A DNA stretch of 64,000 bases from Xenorhabdus cabanillasii. Lineage in GTDB: Bacteria; Pseudomonadota; Gammaproteobacteria; Enterobacterales; Enterobacteriaceae. Positions 49,067 to 59,149 of this stretch are shown here, piece after piece (positions within the stretch are counted from its first letter, which is position 1; the number at the start of each line of letters is the position of its first letter). The stretch lies in contig NZ_QTUB01000001.1 of the NCBI RefSeq assembly GCF_003386665.1, positions 1,922,001 through 1,986,000 of the forward strand. The letters run 5' to 3'. The notes beneath the pieces are model-generated. The model saw only the letters and a program-made list of their open reading frames with translations. It was not told where the DNA came from and searched no databases. A program made the position numbers and the translations under genes.

Positions 49067-51495
49067 TCTGGCGTTGGTTTTGGCGTGAATGGCGTACACC
49101 ATCGCTATTGATTGTCTGGTTGTCCCTGACGTTAGCTGTGGCGTGTGTATTGGCATTAGGACGTATTGGTGATCGCATTGATCAGAGTGTCCATTATCAG
49201 AGCCGCGATTTTCTGGCAGGCGATCTGGTATTACGTGCATCGTATCCTGTTGATGGATCCTGGCTAAAGCTGGCTCAGGAAAAAGGATTGACATTAAGCC
49301 GTCAAATCTCATTTTCAACCATGACTTATGCAGGAGATATTCCGCAACTGGCTCAGGTTAAAGCAACCGATGAACGTTACCCGTTGTATGGTGAACTGGA
49401 AACTAATCCAAAGGGATTAAAGCCAGAGAAAGGTTCTGTACTGGTTGCTCCCCGTTTGCTGGCACTATTGAATATTAAAGTCGGGGATAACCTTGATGTC
49501 GGGGATACCACATTGAGAATCAGTGGCGAACTGTTGCAAGAGCCGGATAGTGGTTTTAATCCATTCCAGCTTTCTCCCCGTATTTTAATCAATATTGATG
49601 ATGCCAGAGCGACAGGCGCAATTCAGCCGGGAAGCCGTTTGACTTATCGTTATATGTTTGCTGGTTCGCCAGAGGCGGTTCAATCATTCCGGCAACTGAT
49701 CGATCCACAGTTAAAAGCGGATCAGCGTTGGTTGACACTAAAACAGGATAATGGCGCGTTGGCACAATCCATCGAACGTGCCCAACAATTCTTGTTGTTG
49801 TCGGCATTACTGACATTATTGCTGGCCGTAGCAGCGGTAGCCGTTTCCATGACTCACTATTGTCGTAGCCGACACAATCTGGTTGCGATCCTGAAAACAC
49901 TGGGAGCAGGGCGTTGGGCGTTGCGTCAGTGGATCATTGGGCAGTGGTTGGTGATATTGCTTGCAGCTACGACAGTCGGTTCCATTCTGGGGCTGGTTTT
50001 TGAATCGCTATTGATTCGGGTACTGGCCACTATGCTACCTAAGATGTTACCGGAAGCAGGGATGTGGCCGTGGGTATGGGCGATTGGAGCGCTGTTCAGT
50101 ATTGCTCTGCTGGTGGGCATTCGGCCCTATCGCCAACTGATGGCAACTCAGCCATCAAGAGTATTACGAAGCGATGTCACCGCGTCTATCTGGCCATTAC
50201 GTTATTATCTGCCTGCGGTAGCACTGCTGGTTACTGGTGGATTAGTCTTATTGGCAGGAACTGAGCCACTGTTATGGTCATTGCTGGCAGGTATACCAGT
50301 TGTTGCATTGTTATTAGGCATATTGGGCTGGAGTGGTTTGTGGTTACTGCGCCGTATCACATTTCGCCAGTTGAGCCTGCGTCTGGCGGTCAGCCGACTG
50401 TTGTGCCGCCCATTCCAGACGATGACACAATTAGCAGCATTTTCACTTTCCTTCATGTTATTGGCACTGCTTGTCATGGTGAGAGGAGATTTACTGGGAC
50501 GATGGCAGCAACAGTTACCACCAGATAGCCCGAATTATTTTCTGGTTAACATGACTCAGCCGCAAATTGCTCAGGTAAATGATTTATTGGCAAACTATAA
50601 AGTGAAGCCAACGGAATACTATCCTGTGGTGTTAGCACGTTTAACAGAAATTAATGGGCAGCCGGCAATTGAATGGGCTGATGAAAAGCACCCCAAAAGT
50701 ACAACAGTACGCCGTGAACTCAATTTAACATGGAAAAAAGAATTGCCACCGTTTAACACCCTTGTGGAAGGAAGCTGGCCGCCGAAACCCAAAGAAGTTT
50801 CTATGGAGCAAGGGGTTGCAGAGCAATTGCAGATTAAGGTTGGAGATAAATTGACTTTCACCGGGGACACCCGAACTTTTGCGGTGACAGTCAGCAGCAT
50901 TCGCAAAGTGGATTGGGAAAGCCTGTATCCGAACTTCTTCTTTATTTTTGCCAAAGAAACACTGGAGCACCAACCGCAAACATGGTTGACCAGCTTCCAT
51001 TATGAGGGAAATGGAAGATTGTTAACGGAACTGAATCGTCATTTTCCAACAATCAGTATGCTGGATATTGGCTCTATGATTAAGCAGATACAAGGTATCT
51101 TGCAGCAAGTTAGCCGGGCGTTGGAAATTATGGTTGTGTTGGTGATGGTCTGTGGTGGATTACTTTTATTGGCACAGATTCAGGTTGGTATGAACCAACG
51201 ACAGCTTGAACTGGTAGTTTATCGAACATTGGGAGCCAGTAAGAAACTGTTGCGTCGTACATTGTGGAGCGAATTTGTCTTGCTCGGTTTTATGGCAGGT
51301 TTGGCTGCGGCATTTGGTGCCGAAATTGCACTTTGGTTGTTACAGACAAAAGTTTTTGATTTTCCGTGGCAACCGCAGTGGCTGATGTGGCTCCTGTTGC
51401 CGATTATCAGCAGTCTGTTGCTTTCATTGTGTGGTGGTTGGCTGGGTATCCGGCTATTGCGCAGACAAGGACAATATCGACGTTTACCAGAATAA
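49063..51495 (+). CDS. ybbP: ABC transporter permease YbbP
   Basis: An 810-aa permease of the FtsX/MacB superfamily with ten predicted membrane helices: one N-terminal, three near residues 245-350, two near 380-430, one near 470, and three in the last 130 residues, around two large periplasmic domains. Start overlaps the ybbA stop by four bases. With YbbA it forms a mechanotransmission-type transporter that likely works on lipophilic molecules in the periplasm. Confidence 0.92.
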   Translation: MIWRWFWREWRTPSLLIVWLSLTLAVACVLALGRIGDRIDQSVHYQSRDFLAGDLVLRASYPVDGSWLKLAQEKGLTLSRQISFSTMTYAGDIPQLAQVKATDERYPLYGELETNPKGLKPEKGSVLVAPRLLALLNIKVGDNLDVGDTTLRISGELLQEPDSGFNPFQLSPRILINIDDARATGAIQPGSRLTYRYMFAGSPEAVQSFRQLIDPQLKADQRWLTLKQDNGALAQSIERAQQFLLLSALLTLLLAVAAVAVSMTHYCRSRHNLVAILKTLGAGRWALRQWIIGQWLVILLAATTVGSILGLVFESLLIRVLATMLPKMLPEAGMWPWVWAIGALFSIALLVGIRPYRQLMATQPSRVLRSDVTASIWPLRYYLPAVALLVTGGLVLLAGTEPLLWSLLAGIPVVALLLGILGWSGLWLLRRITFRQLSLRLAVSRLLCRPFQTMTQLAAFSLSFMLLALLVMVRGDLLGRWQQQLPPDSPNYFLVNMTQPQIAQVNDLLANYKVKPTEYYPVVLARLTEINGQPAIEWADEKHPKSTTVRRELNLTWKKELPPFNTLVEGSWPPKPKEVSMEQGVAEQLQIKVGDKLTFTGDTRTFAVTVSSIRKVDWESLYPNFFFIFAKETLEHQPQTWLTSFHYEGNGRLLTELNRHFPTISMLDIGSMIKQIQGILQQVSRALEIMVVLVMVCGGLLLLAQIQVGMNQRQLELVVYRTLGASKKLLRRTLWSEFVLLGFMAGLAAAFGAEIALWLLQTKVFDFPWQPQWLMWLLLPIISSLLLSLCGGWLGIRLLRRQGQYRRLPE

Positions 51496-51527
51496 CGTTT
51501 ACTAAAATAAATAGCACATTAGTTGTT

Positions 51528-51558
51528 CATGGGAAGCTACAGAATCAGGCTTCCCATG
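51528..51558. terminator. Terminator between ybbP and the RutA-like gene
   Basis: CATGGGAAGC and GCTTCCCATG form a perfect 10-bp stem followed by TTTTG on the + strand, between convergent genes. Confidence 0.78.
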
Positions 51559-51586
51559 TTTTGTGTCCGTGTTTTTCAAAGTAACA

Positions 51587-52642
51587 TCAGCCAAATTCAG
51601 CCCTCAATTTCGGCAGGATTTGATCGCCGAATATTTTCAAGCCTTCAATATAATCAGGAAATATCAACATTACCCCATCCAATTCACAGGTACGCAGCAA
51701 ATCCGACAGTTGTTTATAGCAAGTATCTGCTGTTCCGATAGCAGTATGAGTCATGAAAGCGTTTTGAGATCTTTCTACCATCGCATTACTTTTTCCATCC
51801 ACATCGACACCAAAACTGTGCATCATATTTCTGACCGCCTCTACATCCAAACCCTGACGATAGAATTGAGCAAGGGTTTCGGCATAAGCATCACTTTCAG
51901 CACAAATGATTGTACACATGCAAAATGTCTTGGTTGTGGTGTTGTATTCTGAGGCAATGCGTTTGGCGGTTAAACTGATCCTGCGGGTCTCTGTTTCATC
52001 TTTACCGCCAATGAAACAGACATCGGTATGGCGTACACTGAAACGCAGGCCGCGTTCGGACTGGCCGGCACAAACTAAATAAGGGCGAGGGTGTGAAAGA
52101 GGTTTGGGGTCAGAGACACACTGTTTCAGATTGAAATACGCTCCTTGATAATCAACTTGTTTTTCGCGCCAAAGCCGTTTTATCAATCGCGTCCATTCCT
52201 CTGTCATAGCATAACGTTGATCGTGATCCAGTCTGCTGTCCCATTCCCCCATCTGTTCAAATTCATCGCGGAATGAGCCAGAGACAATATTCAGCCCGGC
52301 ACGCCCTTGACTGATATGATCCAAAGTAGCGATCATTTTGGCAGTAACCGCCGGATTGTGCAGGCCAGCATGAACCGTTGCGATCAACTTGGCGCGATGA
52401 GTTACTTCAGCAATGCCAGCCATCATGGTGACAGATTCGAGTGAACTACCCCAATGATCAGTTTCACCGCCAAAACCGCGCCATTTTCCCATGGACATAA
52501 TGAAATCAAGGCCGATTTGATCGGCAAGAATAGCCGCCTCACGGTTTTGTTTATAAGACGAATCCAATGGCGGCGTGTTTTTGGAAATAATCCACCCACC
52601 TTTGGCAATAGGCAGAAATACACCGAACTCTTTCTTTGACAT
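51587..52642 (-). CDS. FMN-dependent monooxygenase of the bacterial luciferase-like (LLM) family, RutA/SfnG-like
   Basis: A 351-aa TIM-barrel flavin monooxygenase. The ATG at 52642 follows AAGGAAATAGTG. It shares with RutA (pyrimidine oxygenase) the order KRGFGG-like KWRGFGGETDHWG, the segment NIVSGSFRDEFEQMGEW (RutA NLVTGWQKPEYEQMG) and LVCAGQSERGLRFS (RutA VICAGQSDAGMAFS), and has features of dimethylsulfone monooxygenase SfnG. RutA residues ATAATL are ATVHAG here, so the substrate may differ. No FMN reductase lies nearby. Last gene of a three-gene unit behind a Tsx-like channel and an MFS carrier, so an imported compound is the likely substrate. Not LuxA. Confidence 0.82.
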   Translation of the reverse strand: MSKKEFGVFLPIAKGGWIISKNTPPLDSSYKQNREAAILADQIGLDFIMSMGKWRGFGGETDHWGSSLESVTMMAGIAEVTHRAKLIATVHAGLHNPAVTAKMIATLDHISQGRAGLNIVSGSFRDEFEQMGEWDSRLDHDQRYAMTEEWTRLIKRLWREKQVDYQGAYFNLKQCVSDPKPLSHPRPYLVCAGQSERGLRFSVRHTDVCFIGGKDETETRRISLTAKRIASEYNTTTKTFCMCTIICAESDAYAETLAQFYRQGLDVEAVRNMMHSFGVDVDGKSNAMVERSQNAFMTHTAIGTADTCYKQLSDLLRTCELDGVMLIFPDYIEGLKIFGDQILPKLRAEFG

Positions 52643-52736
52643 CACTATTTCCTTATTTGTGTGCTGTTTCAGGGTATGGTAATCATTATTTAGCGAATTT
52701 CGTCAGTGAGCTTCTCATTTTCGACTGAATCGTCTC

Positions 52737-53975
52737 TCATTTTTTGGCTGGAGGTTTCATCATCAGTGTTACAACTAACACGACAAATACAGGGATAGCA
52801 ATGATGAGAAAAGCCCATGTAAAACTACCGGAATAATCTTTTATGGCACCGGCAAAGAAAGGTGCCAGACACGCCAGAGTAGAAATCAGGTTCATGATCG
52901 AGAATAGTTCCAGATAAGGCTTACGGCCAAAATAATTGGCGAGCAGGACACTGGAAGCGAGGAAAGTCATACCATAACCCATGCCGACAAACAGTGTGAA
53001 GGCAATCAGGAATGGCCATGAAGAGGCGATACTCAAGGCGATTAAGCCAAAAATAATGATAGCCAGACTGCCAACCAGCAGTTTTTTGGGATCAAGCCAC
53101 TCTCCTATGGCACCACTGGCCAACCTTGAAAAAGCATTGATGAAAGCCATAGAACTCAGTAACCCAGCGGCAATCGCTTCACTGAAACCATTTTCGATAA
53201 TATGGGCGACGGCAAAGCTATTCACCGTAATACCACACCACAGAAACGCCGTATAGGTTGCGGCAATGATATAAAATTGCCATGTGCACAGTGCTTGTCG
53301 GGCTGTCCAGAACTGCCTGGTACGATAAATACTGGGGGGATTTTCGCTGTTGTGCTTTTGATTGACTGCCTTAGCATGAGCCATTTCCTGTTCTCCTTCC
53401 TGAAGAACAAGAATGGTCAGGATAACAAAAACAGCCAGAATGACGGCAGAGATCATCCAGTGCATTCTCCACGTTCCCCAGACACGGGTTGCCAGAAAAT
53501 AGATCCATGGGCCAATCACGCCTCCCAGTCCTCCAATCGTAAAATAGAAACCGAAAGCAAGGGACTGTTTTTCATATAATCGTGAAATAACATAGGTGCC
53601 GGGCACGGTTGCCAGAAAAGTAAACCCGACCCCAATTAAAGCCGTTCCGATAAAATACGATGAAATAGTATGCGTGTGATAAAGGTTGTAGAAGCCAGCC
53701 AGAAAAATCAGCAGGCCAATAAATAGCGTGAAGCGAACGCCAATTTTGCGAATGCACACCGTTGGCAGGAAACTGGATAACCCGCAAGTCAGGCCAAGCA
53801 GAGTGAACCCCAAACCAGCATCAGTCCAGCTCCAGTCCAGCTCGTTTATCATGCTGGGCAGGACAACACCCAACGACGTAAAGGTTGTTGCTGTGGACAA
53901 AAAATAAACCATGCCTAAAAGTATCAGCAAAAACCACTGATAAGTACGTCCGAATTTGTCGTGTTGAATGGACAT
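52737..53975 (-). CDS. MFS transporter, monocarboxylate/oxalate-formate antiporter-like
   Basis: A 412-aa carrier with twelve predicted helices and a central loop of about 40 residues (EGEQEMAHAKAVNQ onward). The N-terminal helix FTSLGVVLPSMINELDWSW and the helix-5 region GGLGGVIGPWIYFLATRVWG resemble the MCT/OFA branch. It starts 53 bases after the Tsx-like gene and ends 94 bases before the flavin monooxygenase gene, all on one strand. The substrate cannot be read from sequence. Confidence 0.82.
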   Translation of the reverse strand: MSIQHDKFGRTYQWFLLILLGMVYFLSTATTFTSLGVVLPSMINELDWSWTDAGLGFTLLGLTCGLSSFLPTVCIRKIGVRFTLFIGLLIFLAGFYNLYHTHTISSYFIGTALIGVGFTFLATVPGTYVISRLYEKQSLAFGFYFTIGGLGGVIGPWIYFLATRVWGTWRMHWMISAVILAVFVILTILVLQEGEQEMAHAKAVNQKHNSENPPSIYRTRQFWTARQALCTWQFYIIAATYTAFLWCGITVNSFAVAHIIENGFSEAIAAGLLSSMAFINAFSRLASGAIGEWLDPKKLLVGSLAIIIFGLIALSIASSWPFLIAFTLFVGMGYGMTFLASSVLLANYFGRKPYLELFSIMNLISTLACLAPFFAGAIKDYSGSFTWAFLIIAIPVFVVLVVTLMMKPPAKK

Positions 53976-54028
53976 TGTGACCCCATCAAGGAATAAACCA
54001 TTAAAAACGGTACTATCTTAAGTGCTTA

Positions 54029-54841
54029 TTAAAAAAAGCTGTATCGAATAAATATCCCATAGCTAAATTGGTTTGTGCGAAAGTAAGACGTATCTTTTAT
54101 TTTGTACTTATTTTTAACCGGATTGATGACAATACCTGTCCACAGATGACCGGGTTGATACCCCAATTTTTTCCCCAGGTCATAATGTAACTCTGGTTTG
54201 AAATCAAACATCTCTGGATTATCGCGCCGTCCCAGTGTGTAGTCGAACGTTCCTGCAATGCGGAAATCCCCCAGACGATTACTGAAAGGAATACCATAGT
54301 CGATGTGGATGCGTTGATCGTTCCAGTTCCCTTTTGCGTTGTTTTCAAAATAAAAAATGGTTCGTAACCAACTGAACCCATCTACCTGCCAGTCAAAGCT
54401 GATACCGGGGAAATAGTCATATTTTACGTTTTTAGTTTTAGCAATCCACTGAGCAAACAGCACATCTTTCAATGGGCCATAGGAAAAGTCATATCCTGTC
54501 ATTTTGCTGGCACTGAGTCTGGGCACAAATTTATAGTAATAGGTGCTTTTATCGCCTTTATAATCATTTTGCAGTGAATTTTGCCAAATACTGTAGACAT
54601 ACATATCACCAATTTTGTAATCACCGAAGGCTTCAATGATAGGCGAGAGGGTTTTCTCAGGGGCAACTTTATTTCCGAGTTGGAAATAAAGGCTGGTATC
54701 GATTGATTGAAAATTGACAAAAGCACTGGCTTGCACAGGTGACGAAAAAAGAAAACATAAGGAGATGACAGATAAACCGGTACTTGTTGCGGTCACAGAC
54801 CTGAATGTATTGTTTATTCTTTGCTTCCTTAGAAATGGCAC
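54029..54841 (-). CDS. Tsx-family nucleoside-specific outer-membrane channel-like protein
   Basis: A 270-aa outer-membrane beta-barrel: signal peptide cleaved near VQA-SAF, alternating amphipathic strands, and a terminal phenylalanine (RYSFF) required for BamA insertion. The overall pattern (GDMYVYSIWQNS; FDWQVDGFSWLRTIFYFE; PELHYDLGKKLG) fits the Tsx/OmpK channel family. The start is GTG at 54841 with GAGGAG 8 bases upstream. First gene of the transport/oxidase unit. The best known members pass nucleosides; others pass different small solutes. Confidence 0.8.
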   Translation of the reverse strand: MPFLRKQRINNTFRSVTATSTGLSVISLCFLFSSPVQASAFVNFQSIDTSLYFQLGNKVAPEKTLSPIIEAFGDYKIGDMYVYSIWQNSLQNDYKGDKSTYYYKFVPRLSASKMTGYDFSYGPLKDVLFAQWIAKTKNVKYDYFPGISFDWQVDGFSWLRTIFYFENNAKGNWNDQRIHIDYGIPFSNRLGDFRIAGTFDYTLGRRDNPEMFDFKPELHYDLGKKLGYQPGHLWTGIVINPVKNKYKIKDTSYFRTNQFSYGIFIRYSFF

Positions 54842-55164
54842 TTAATTTCTCCTCGTTATTTTATGGGGAATTAGGTGAATTCCTCTTTATCCTTTAACTT
54901 AATGTTATAATTAGCAAAATGCTAGAGTTAAAATCAGCATTTGGTTGTGATGAGTGGTGTAATCAATTTTCTCTATGTATTTATTTACTTGAAAAGTATG
55001 TAACTCTGAGGGGAATGTTTCACCATGTTTACTTTGATGAGAAAGATACCTACTATAGCAACTGACCGCTTTTCTGAGAAATTGCACTTAATTATTAGGC
55101 GAATCCGCCGTTTAATATAAATCAGATTAATTTTTCAATTAATATCAGTGCTGAGATAAATATT
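54842..55164. other. Divergent intergenic region, Tsx-like gene/RibE-like gene
   Basis: 323 bases without a gene, AT-rich, containing the promoters of two divergent units. I looked for an FMN riboswitch (AGGGGC...ACCGGCGGT elements) and see none. No operator is recognised. Confidence 0.55.
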
Positions 55165-55776
55165 ATGTATACAGGAATTGTACAAGGTACAGAAAGCGTA
55201 TTATCACTCAATAAAAAAGATGGATTCAGCACAATAGTAATTAGTAATGATAATCATTTTTTTGATGATATTGCTATTGGAGCCAGTGTTGCTATTGATG
55301 GCACTTGTCTGACTGTCACTCAATTTAGCGAAAATAAAATCACTTTTGATATTTCCGATTTTACTGCTGATACCACAACGTTAAAGTTTCTTTCCATTGG
55401 GGATAAAGTCAACATTGAACGCTCACACCAGATGTATAAAGAAAATGGGGGGCACAATCTTTATGGACATATAGAAGGGATTGCTGAAGTAGTAGAATTT
55501 ACTGCAACAGGTGAAACTTATCGGTTGGTTATTCGGATCCCCCAAGACAATATTAAATATTTTTTCTTGAAAGGTTTCATCGGACTTCATGGCTGTAGTT
55601 TAACTATCAATGGTATTGATGAAGAGAATAAAACCATTGCCTTAAATCTGATCCCTGAAACCTTAAGATTAACCAATCTCAGTAAGATCAAAGTAGGGGA
55701 TTTCCTTAATTATGAAATCGACCAAACCACAAGGACTATTGTAGATACACTATCCAGAATGTTATTAAAGAAATAG
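55165..55776 (+). CDS. Riboflavin synthase alpha-chain paralogue (RibE/lumazine-protein-like)
   Basis: A 203-aa two-barrel lumazine-binding protein close to E. coli riboflavin synthase. It keeps S41, C48 and H102 equivalents (GASVAIDGTCLTVT; GGHNLYGHIEG), and KGFIG and IPETLRLTNL in the second barrel. It departs at two strongly conserved positions: Phe2 is Tyr (MYTGIV), and the Asp of the KGFIGIDGISL motif is His142 (KGFIGLHGCSL). In the first barrel the KETLRITN segment is replaced by TADTTTLK. It could be a second riboflavin synthase or a flavin/lumazine-binding protein. It is divergent from the Tsx-MFS-monooxygenase unit. Confidence 0.8.
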   Translation: MYTGIVQGTESVLSLNKKDGFSTIVISNDNHFFDDIAIGASVAIDGTCLTVTQFSENKITFDISDFTADTTTLKFLSIGDKVNIERSHQMYKENGGHNLYGHIEGIAEVVEFTATGETYRLVIRIPQDNIKYFFLKGFIGLHGCSLTINGIDEENKTIALNLIPETLRLTNLSKIKVGDFLNYEIDQTTRTIVDTLSRMLLKK

Positions 55777-55797
55777 CTTGTTGCAGTTGACATAAGG

Positions 55798-55827
55798 AGT
55801 GGTAATTTATTTAAAATGATTACCACT
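55798..55827. terminator. Hairpin between the RibE-like gene and purK
   Basis: AGTGGTAAT and ATTACCACT pair over 9 bp between convergent genes; TTCC follows on the + strand. Confidence 0.55.
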
Positions 55828-55841
55828 TCCTGCGGTTTTCT

Positions 55842-56909
55842 TCAGTTTAATTTGTCTTGTGCCCATTTCAGGCCAGTTTGGTACTCTTCAGGCAATAACG
55901 AGCTTAATGTTTGTAGTGCCGCTCTTAATATATCTCTGTCAGAATGAACCAGATTCAGATGCCCTACCTTACGCATTGAACGAACTTCCTTATCATACCA
56001 ATGTAAACGAACGAGCGGTAAGCTGAGCCATTCAGGATTTATTTCTGTACCGATCAGATTGACCATCACTGAAGGCGCCAATATTTCCGGTTGAGGCATA
56101 GGTAAATCGAGAATTGCCCGTAGATGAAGTTCAAATTGACTGATGGAAGCACCATTTTGTGTCCAGTGACCGCTATTGTGTACCCGTGGTGCCAGCTCAT
56201 TAATCAGCAAATCATTACCAACAATAAAGCACTCCATCGCCATGACACCAATATAATTCAGATGCTCCATGATAATGGACAGCATTTTTTCTGCTTGTTG
56301 TTGTAGTTGATGATGTGAATTTGGCAAAGCAACACTTGTACGTAAGATACCTTCCTGATGTAGATTATGGGTCAGTGGATAAAATACCGATTTTCCCTGA
56401 GCGTTACGGGCACCAACCAGAGAGACTTCCCCTGAAAATGGAATACCTTGCTCCACAATACATTCACCGTAAATTTCGGGCGGCAATTCAGCTTCATCAC
56501 CCGGTCGGATACGCCATTGGCCACGGCCATCATAACCCCCGGTACGACGTTTAACGATAATAAAATCACCTAGTTCGTTAAACAACTGTGGCCATTGGTT
56601 GGGATCAGCCAGTACCTTCCACGGCGCTGTCGCCAACTCAAGACTATCCAGGAGTTGCTTTTGTGGCAGGCGATCAGCCAGTTGCGGAAAAATATCACGG
56701 TTAATAAAGGTACTGTGATGAGCGAGTTCGCGGGTTAAGTCCGTCTCAGGCCAACGCTCAATTTCAGCGGTGATGATACTGCTCTGATAGGGAACGGATT
56801 CTGGTTCAGCGTTCAGCCCAATCGGATAGACCGCTATTCCTAATGGTTCACCTGCCTGACGCAGCATTCTACCCAATTGGCCATTACCCAGAACACAAAC
56901 AGGCTTCAT
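55842..56909 (-). CDS. purK: N5-carboxyaminoimidazole ribonucleotide synthase PurK
   Basis: A 355-aa ATP-grasp enzyme exactly the E. coli length. It begins [13 protein letters not shown] and keeps [13 protein letters not shown] and [23 protein letters not shown]. It carboxylates AIR to N5-CAIR in purine synthesis. Its ATG overlaps the purE stop by four bases; operon purEK under PurR. Confidence 0.96.
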   Translation of the reverse strand: MKPVCVLGNGQLGRMLRQAGEPLGIAVYPIGLNAEPESVPYQSSIITAEIERWPETDLTRELAHHSTFINRDIFPQLADRLPQKQLLDSLELATAPWKVLADPNQWPQLFNELGDFIIVKRRTGGYDGRGQWRIRPGDEAELPPEIYGECIVEQGIPFSGEVSLVGARNAQGKSVFYPLTHNLHQEGILRTSVALPNSHHQLQQQAEKMLSIIMEHLNYIGVMAMECFIVGNDLLINELAPRVHNSGHWTQNGASISQFELHLRAILDLPMPQPEILAPSVMVNLIGTEINPEWLSLPLVRLHWYDKEVRSMRKVGHLNLVHSDRDILRAALQTLSSLLPEEYQTGLKWAQDKLN

Positions 56910-57469
56910 GCTTCCTCCCGAGGGTCTGGATTATCCAGAACATCCTGAGTTTGTGTCTGACGCCACTCTGACAGACGTTGGAACAGGGCAACATCATGTA
57001 ATGCTAATACCTGAGCCGCCAACAATGCTGCATTTGCTGCTCCCGCTTTGCCGATAGCCAGCGTACCAACCGGAATGCCTTTTGGCATTTGTACGATGGA
57101 ATAGAGACTATCAACACCACTCAACGCAGCACTCTGTACAGGGACACCAAATACAGGAACTAAGGTTTTAGCTGCCAGCATTCCCGGCAGATGGGCTGCG
57201 CCACCTGCACCAGCAATAATTACATCAAAACCGTTTGCTTTCGCCTGTTCGGCAAAATGAAAAAGTTTATCGGGTGTTCGGTGCGCCGAAACAACTTCAA
57301 CATGGAAAGGAATACCAAGGGAGGTTAAAACATCGGCTGCATGTTGCATTGTTGCCCAGTCGCTTTTTGACCCCATGACAATAGCAATTTTGGCATGATG
57401 TGGCGTTTCTGCTGTAAAGGTAACCGTTGTTGTGGAAATAGCTTTTTCGGGATCAGGGCTTGCCGTCAT
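56906..57469 (-). CDS. purE: N5-carboxyaminoimidazole ribonucleotide mutase PurE
   Basis: A 187-aa enzyme with an N-terminal extension of about 18 residues over E. coli PurE (169 aa). Core motifs are [19 protein letters not shown] and [12 protein letters not shown], containing the catalytic Ser and His. Converts N5-CAIR to CAIR. First gene of purEK with a PurR box about 90 bases upstream. Confidence 0.96.
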   Translation of the reverse strand: MTASPDPEKAISTTTVTFTAETPHHAKIAIVMGSKSDWATMQHAADVLTSLGIPFHVEVVSAHRTPDKLFHFAEQAKANGFDVIIAGAGGAAHLPGMLAAKTLVPVFGVPVQSAALSGVDSLYSIVQMPKGIPVGTLAIGKAGAANAALLAAQVLALHDVALFQRLSEWRQTQTQDVLDNPDPREEA

Positions 57470-57557
57470 AAATCAGATGCTCCTGTATTGGATGTCCACC
57501 AGAACCAAGATCAAAATAATATTGTAAGGCGGTGGATCATATCATGCGAATTGCACA

Positions 57558-57573
57558 AGGAAAACGTTTGCGT
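57558..57573. promoter_or_regulatory. PurR operator of purEK
   Basis: Read on the minus strand it begins ACGCAAACGTTTTC, the exact PurR consensus. It lies 89-104 bases upstream of the purE start. Confidence 0.88.
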
Positions 57574-57613
57574 TGTTTGATTCGCCGATTTTTCCAGTAA
57601 AAGATCAGAGAGT

Positions 57614-58336
57614 TCAAAAAGGAAAAAATATCAGTTCAATAGATGCTTCTGTCACTTTAAACATCGAACCCTGATTGTGCCAGGCCCCTAATACGCCACG
57701 ATGCACAGTTTTATCGCTGATTTGGATATCATGGATCGCTGGACGATGGGTATGCCCGTGGATCATCCAATCGACCTGATATTTGTTAAAGTGTTCAGTA
57801 ACAGTCTGTTGGTTGACATCCATGATTGATTCGGATTTCTGGCGGTTAGCATATTGGCTTCCGGCCCGCATTTTGGCTGCAATTTTTAGCCGAATAAATA
57901 AGGGAAGAAGTAAAAACAGCCGCTGGATCCACGGGGTATGTACTCGTTTACGATATTGTTGATAACCTGCGTCATCGGTGCAAAGTGTATCGCCGTGCAA
58001 GATCAGAATACGTTTACCGTATAATTCCAATACCTTTTCTTGCGGCAGCAGAATCAGACCACTCTCTTTGGCAAACCGGGAACTTAACAAAAAATCACGG
58101 TTACCATGAAGAAAATAGCACGAAACCCCTTTTTGTTTCAGTGTATTAAGTGCCTGGGCTATTTCAGTATGCAGGGGATTGGGATCATCATCACCAATCC
58201 AGTAATCAAAAAAATCACCGAGGATATACAGGCTTTCAGCATGAATTGCATCTTCACGCAAAAAATGTAGAAAACCGGCAGTAATTGCCGGTTCTTGCGC
58301 ACTGAGATGCAAATCTGCAATAAACAGTGTACTCAT
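57614..58336 (-). CDS. lpxH: UDP-2,3-diacylglucosamine pyrophosphatase LpxH
   Basis: A 240-aa metallophosphoesterase identical in length to E. coli LpxH. The start at 58336 gives [12 protein letters not shown]. Metal ligands are D8 and H10 (DLHLS), the Asp of LGDFFD, Asn of GNRDF and the HGHTHRP histidines. It makes lipid X in lipid A biosynthesis. It follows ppiB by 43 bases on the same strand, as in E. coli. Confidence 0.95.
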   Translation of the reverse strand: MSTLFIADLHLSAQEPAITAGFLHFLREDAIHAESLYILGDFFDYWIGDDDPNPLHTEIAQALNTLKQKGVSCYFLHGNRDFLLSSRFAKESGLILLPQEKVLELYGKRILILHGDTLCTDDAGYQQYRKRVHTPWIQRLFLLLPLFIRLKIAAKMRAGSQYANRQKSESIMDVNQQTVTEHFNKYQVDWMIHGHTHRPAIHDIQISDKTVHRGVLGAWHNQGSMFKVTEASIELIFFPF

Positions 58337-58379
58337 GTAACGATTAACTATTCTCTGACTGTGGATATTGTATAAATAA

Positions 58380-58874
58380 TTATTCGCTGACAGTAACACG
58401 TTCAATGATCACATCTTCGTGTGGTACATCTTGGTGCATACCGCTGCGGCCAGTGGAAACACCTTTAATTTTATCAACTACATCCATGCCTTCCACAACT
58501 TCAGCAAATACACAGTAACCCCAGCCGTCCGGGCGCTCTGAGCGGAAGTTCAGGAAATCATTATCAACAATGTTGATGAAGAATTGAGCCGTTGCAGAAT
58601 GCGGATCATTGGTACGTGCCATTGCGATAGTACCACGACTGTTCTTCAGGCCATTATTGGCTTCGTTCTGGATAGGGGATTGAGTCGTTTTTTGCTTCAT
58701 ACCAGGTTCAAAACCACCACCTTGAATCATGAAGCCATTGATGACGCGGTGAAAAATAGTGTTGTCGTAGAAGCCTTCACGGCAGTAATTCAAGAAATTT
58801 TCAACAGTTACAGGCGCTTTTTCGGCGAAAGTATTAATTACGATATCGCCGAAATTGGTATGAAAAGTCACCAT
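58380..58874 (-). CDS. ppiB: Cytoplasmic peptidyl-prolyl isomerase B (cyclophilin) PpiB
   Basis: A 164-aa cyclophilin, the E. coli length. The start at 58874 gives [13 protein letters not shown]; the longer frame upstream is not family-like. Active-site segments are [21 protein letters not shown] and [18 protein letters not shown]. Divergent from cysS. Confidence 0.95.
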   Translation of the reverse strand: MVTFHTNFGDIVINTFAEKAPVTVENFLNYCREGFYDNTIFHRVINGFMIQGGGFEPGMKQKTTQSPIQNEANNGLKNSRGTIAMARTNDPHSATAQFFINIVDNDFLNFRSERPDGWGYCVFAEVVEGMDVVDKIKGVSTGRSGMHQDVPHEDVIIERVTVSE

Positions 58875-59149
58875 AATAGAAATCCTAATAATAGTTTTGA
58901 CTGACCCTAATATTCTAGAGTGTTCGGAACAAGGGCTTTTATACCATATCTGTGATCTTGAGTCAGTACTCAGCAATCCCATGTGAACAAGGTGGATCGC
59001 AATGCTTGCAAAGCTCACCATATCAAGGTGAAATAGCCCACCTGGCTTTTCATATTATAGTTTATTTATATAGCTGATAAGGAAGCCTATAATCAGCGGA
59101 TTTGTTCGCTTTTATTACACGTACATCAATTTTTACGGAAAACCCACCG

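Noticed and set aside
51587-52642. Bacterial luciferase LuxA
   Set aside because: It belongs to the same fold family, but the motifs match RutA/SfnG-type oxygenases and no luxCDABE partners are present.
54842-55164. FMN riboswitch in front of the RibE-like gene
   Set aside because: The conserved riboswitch boxes are not present; the region is plain AT-rich sequence.
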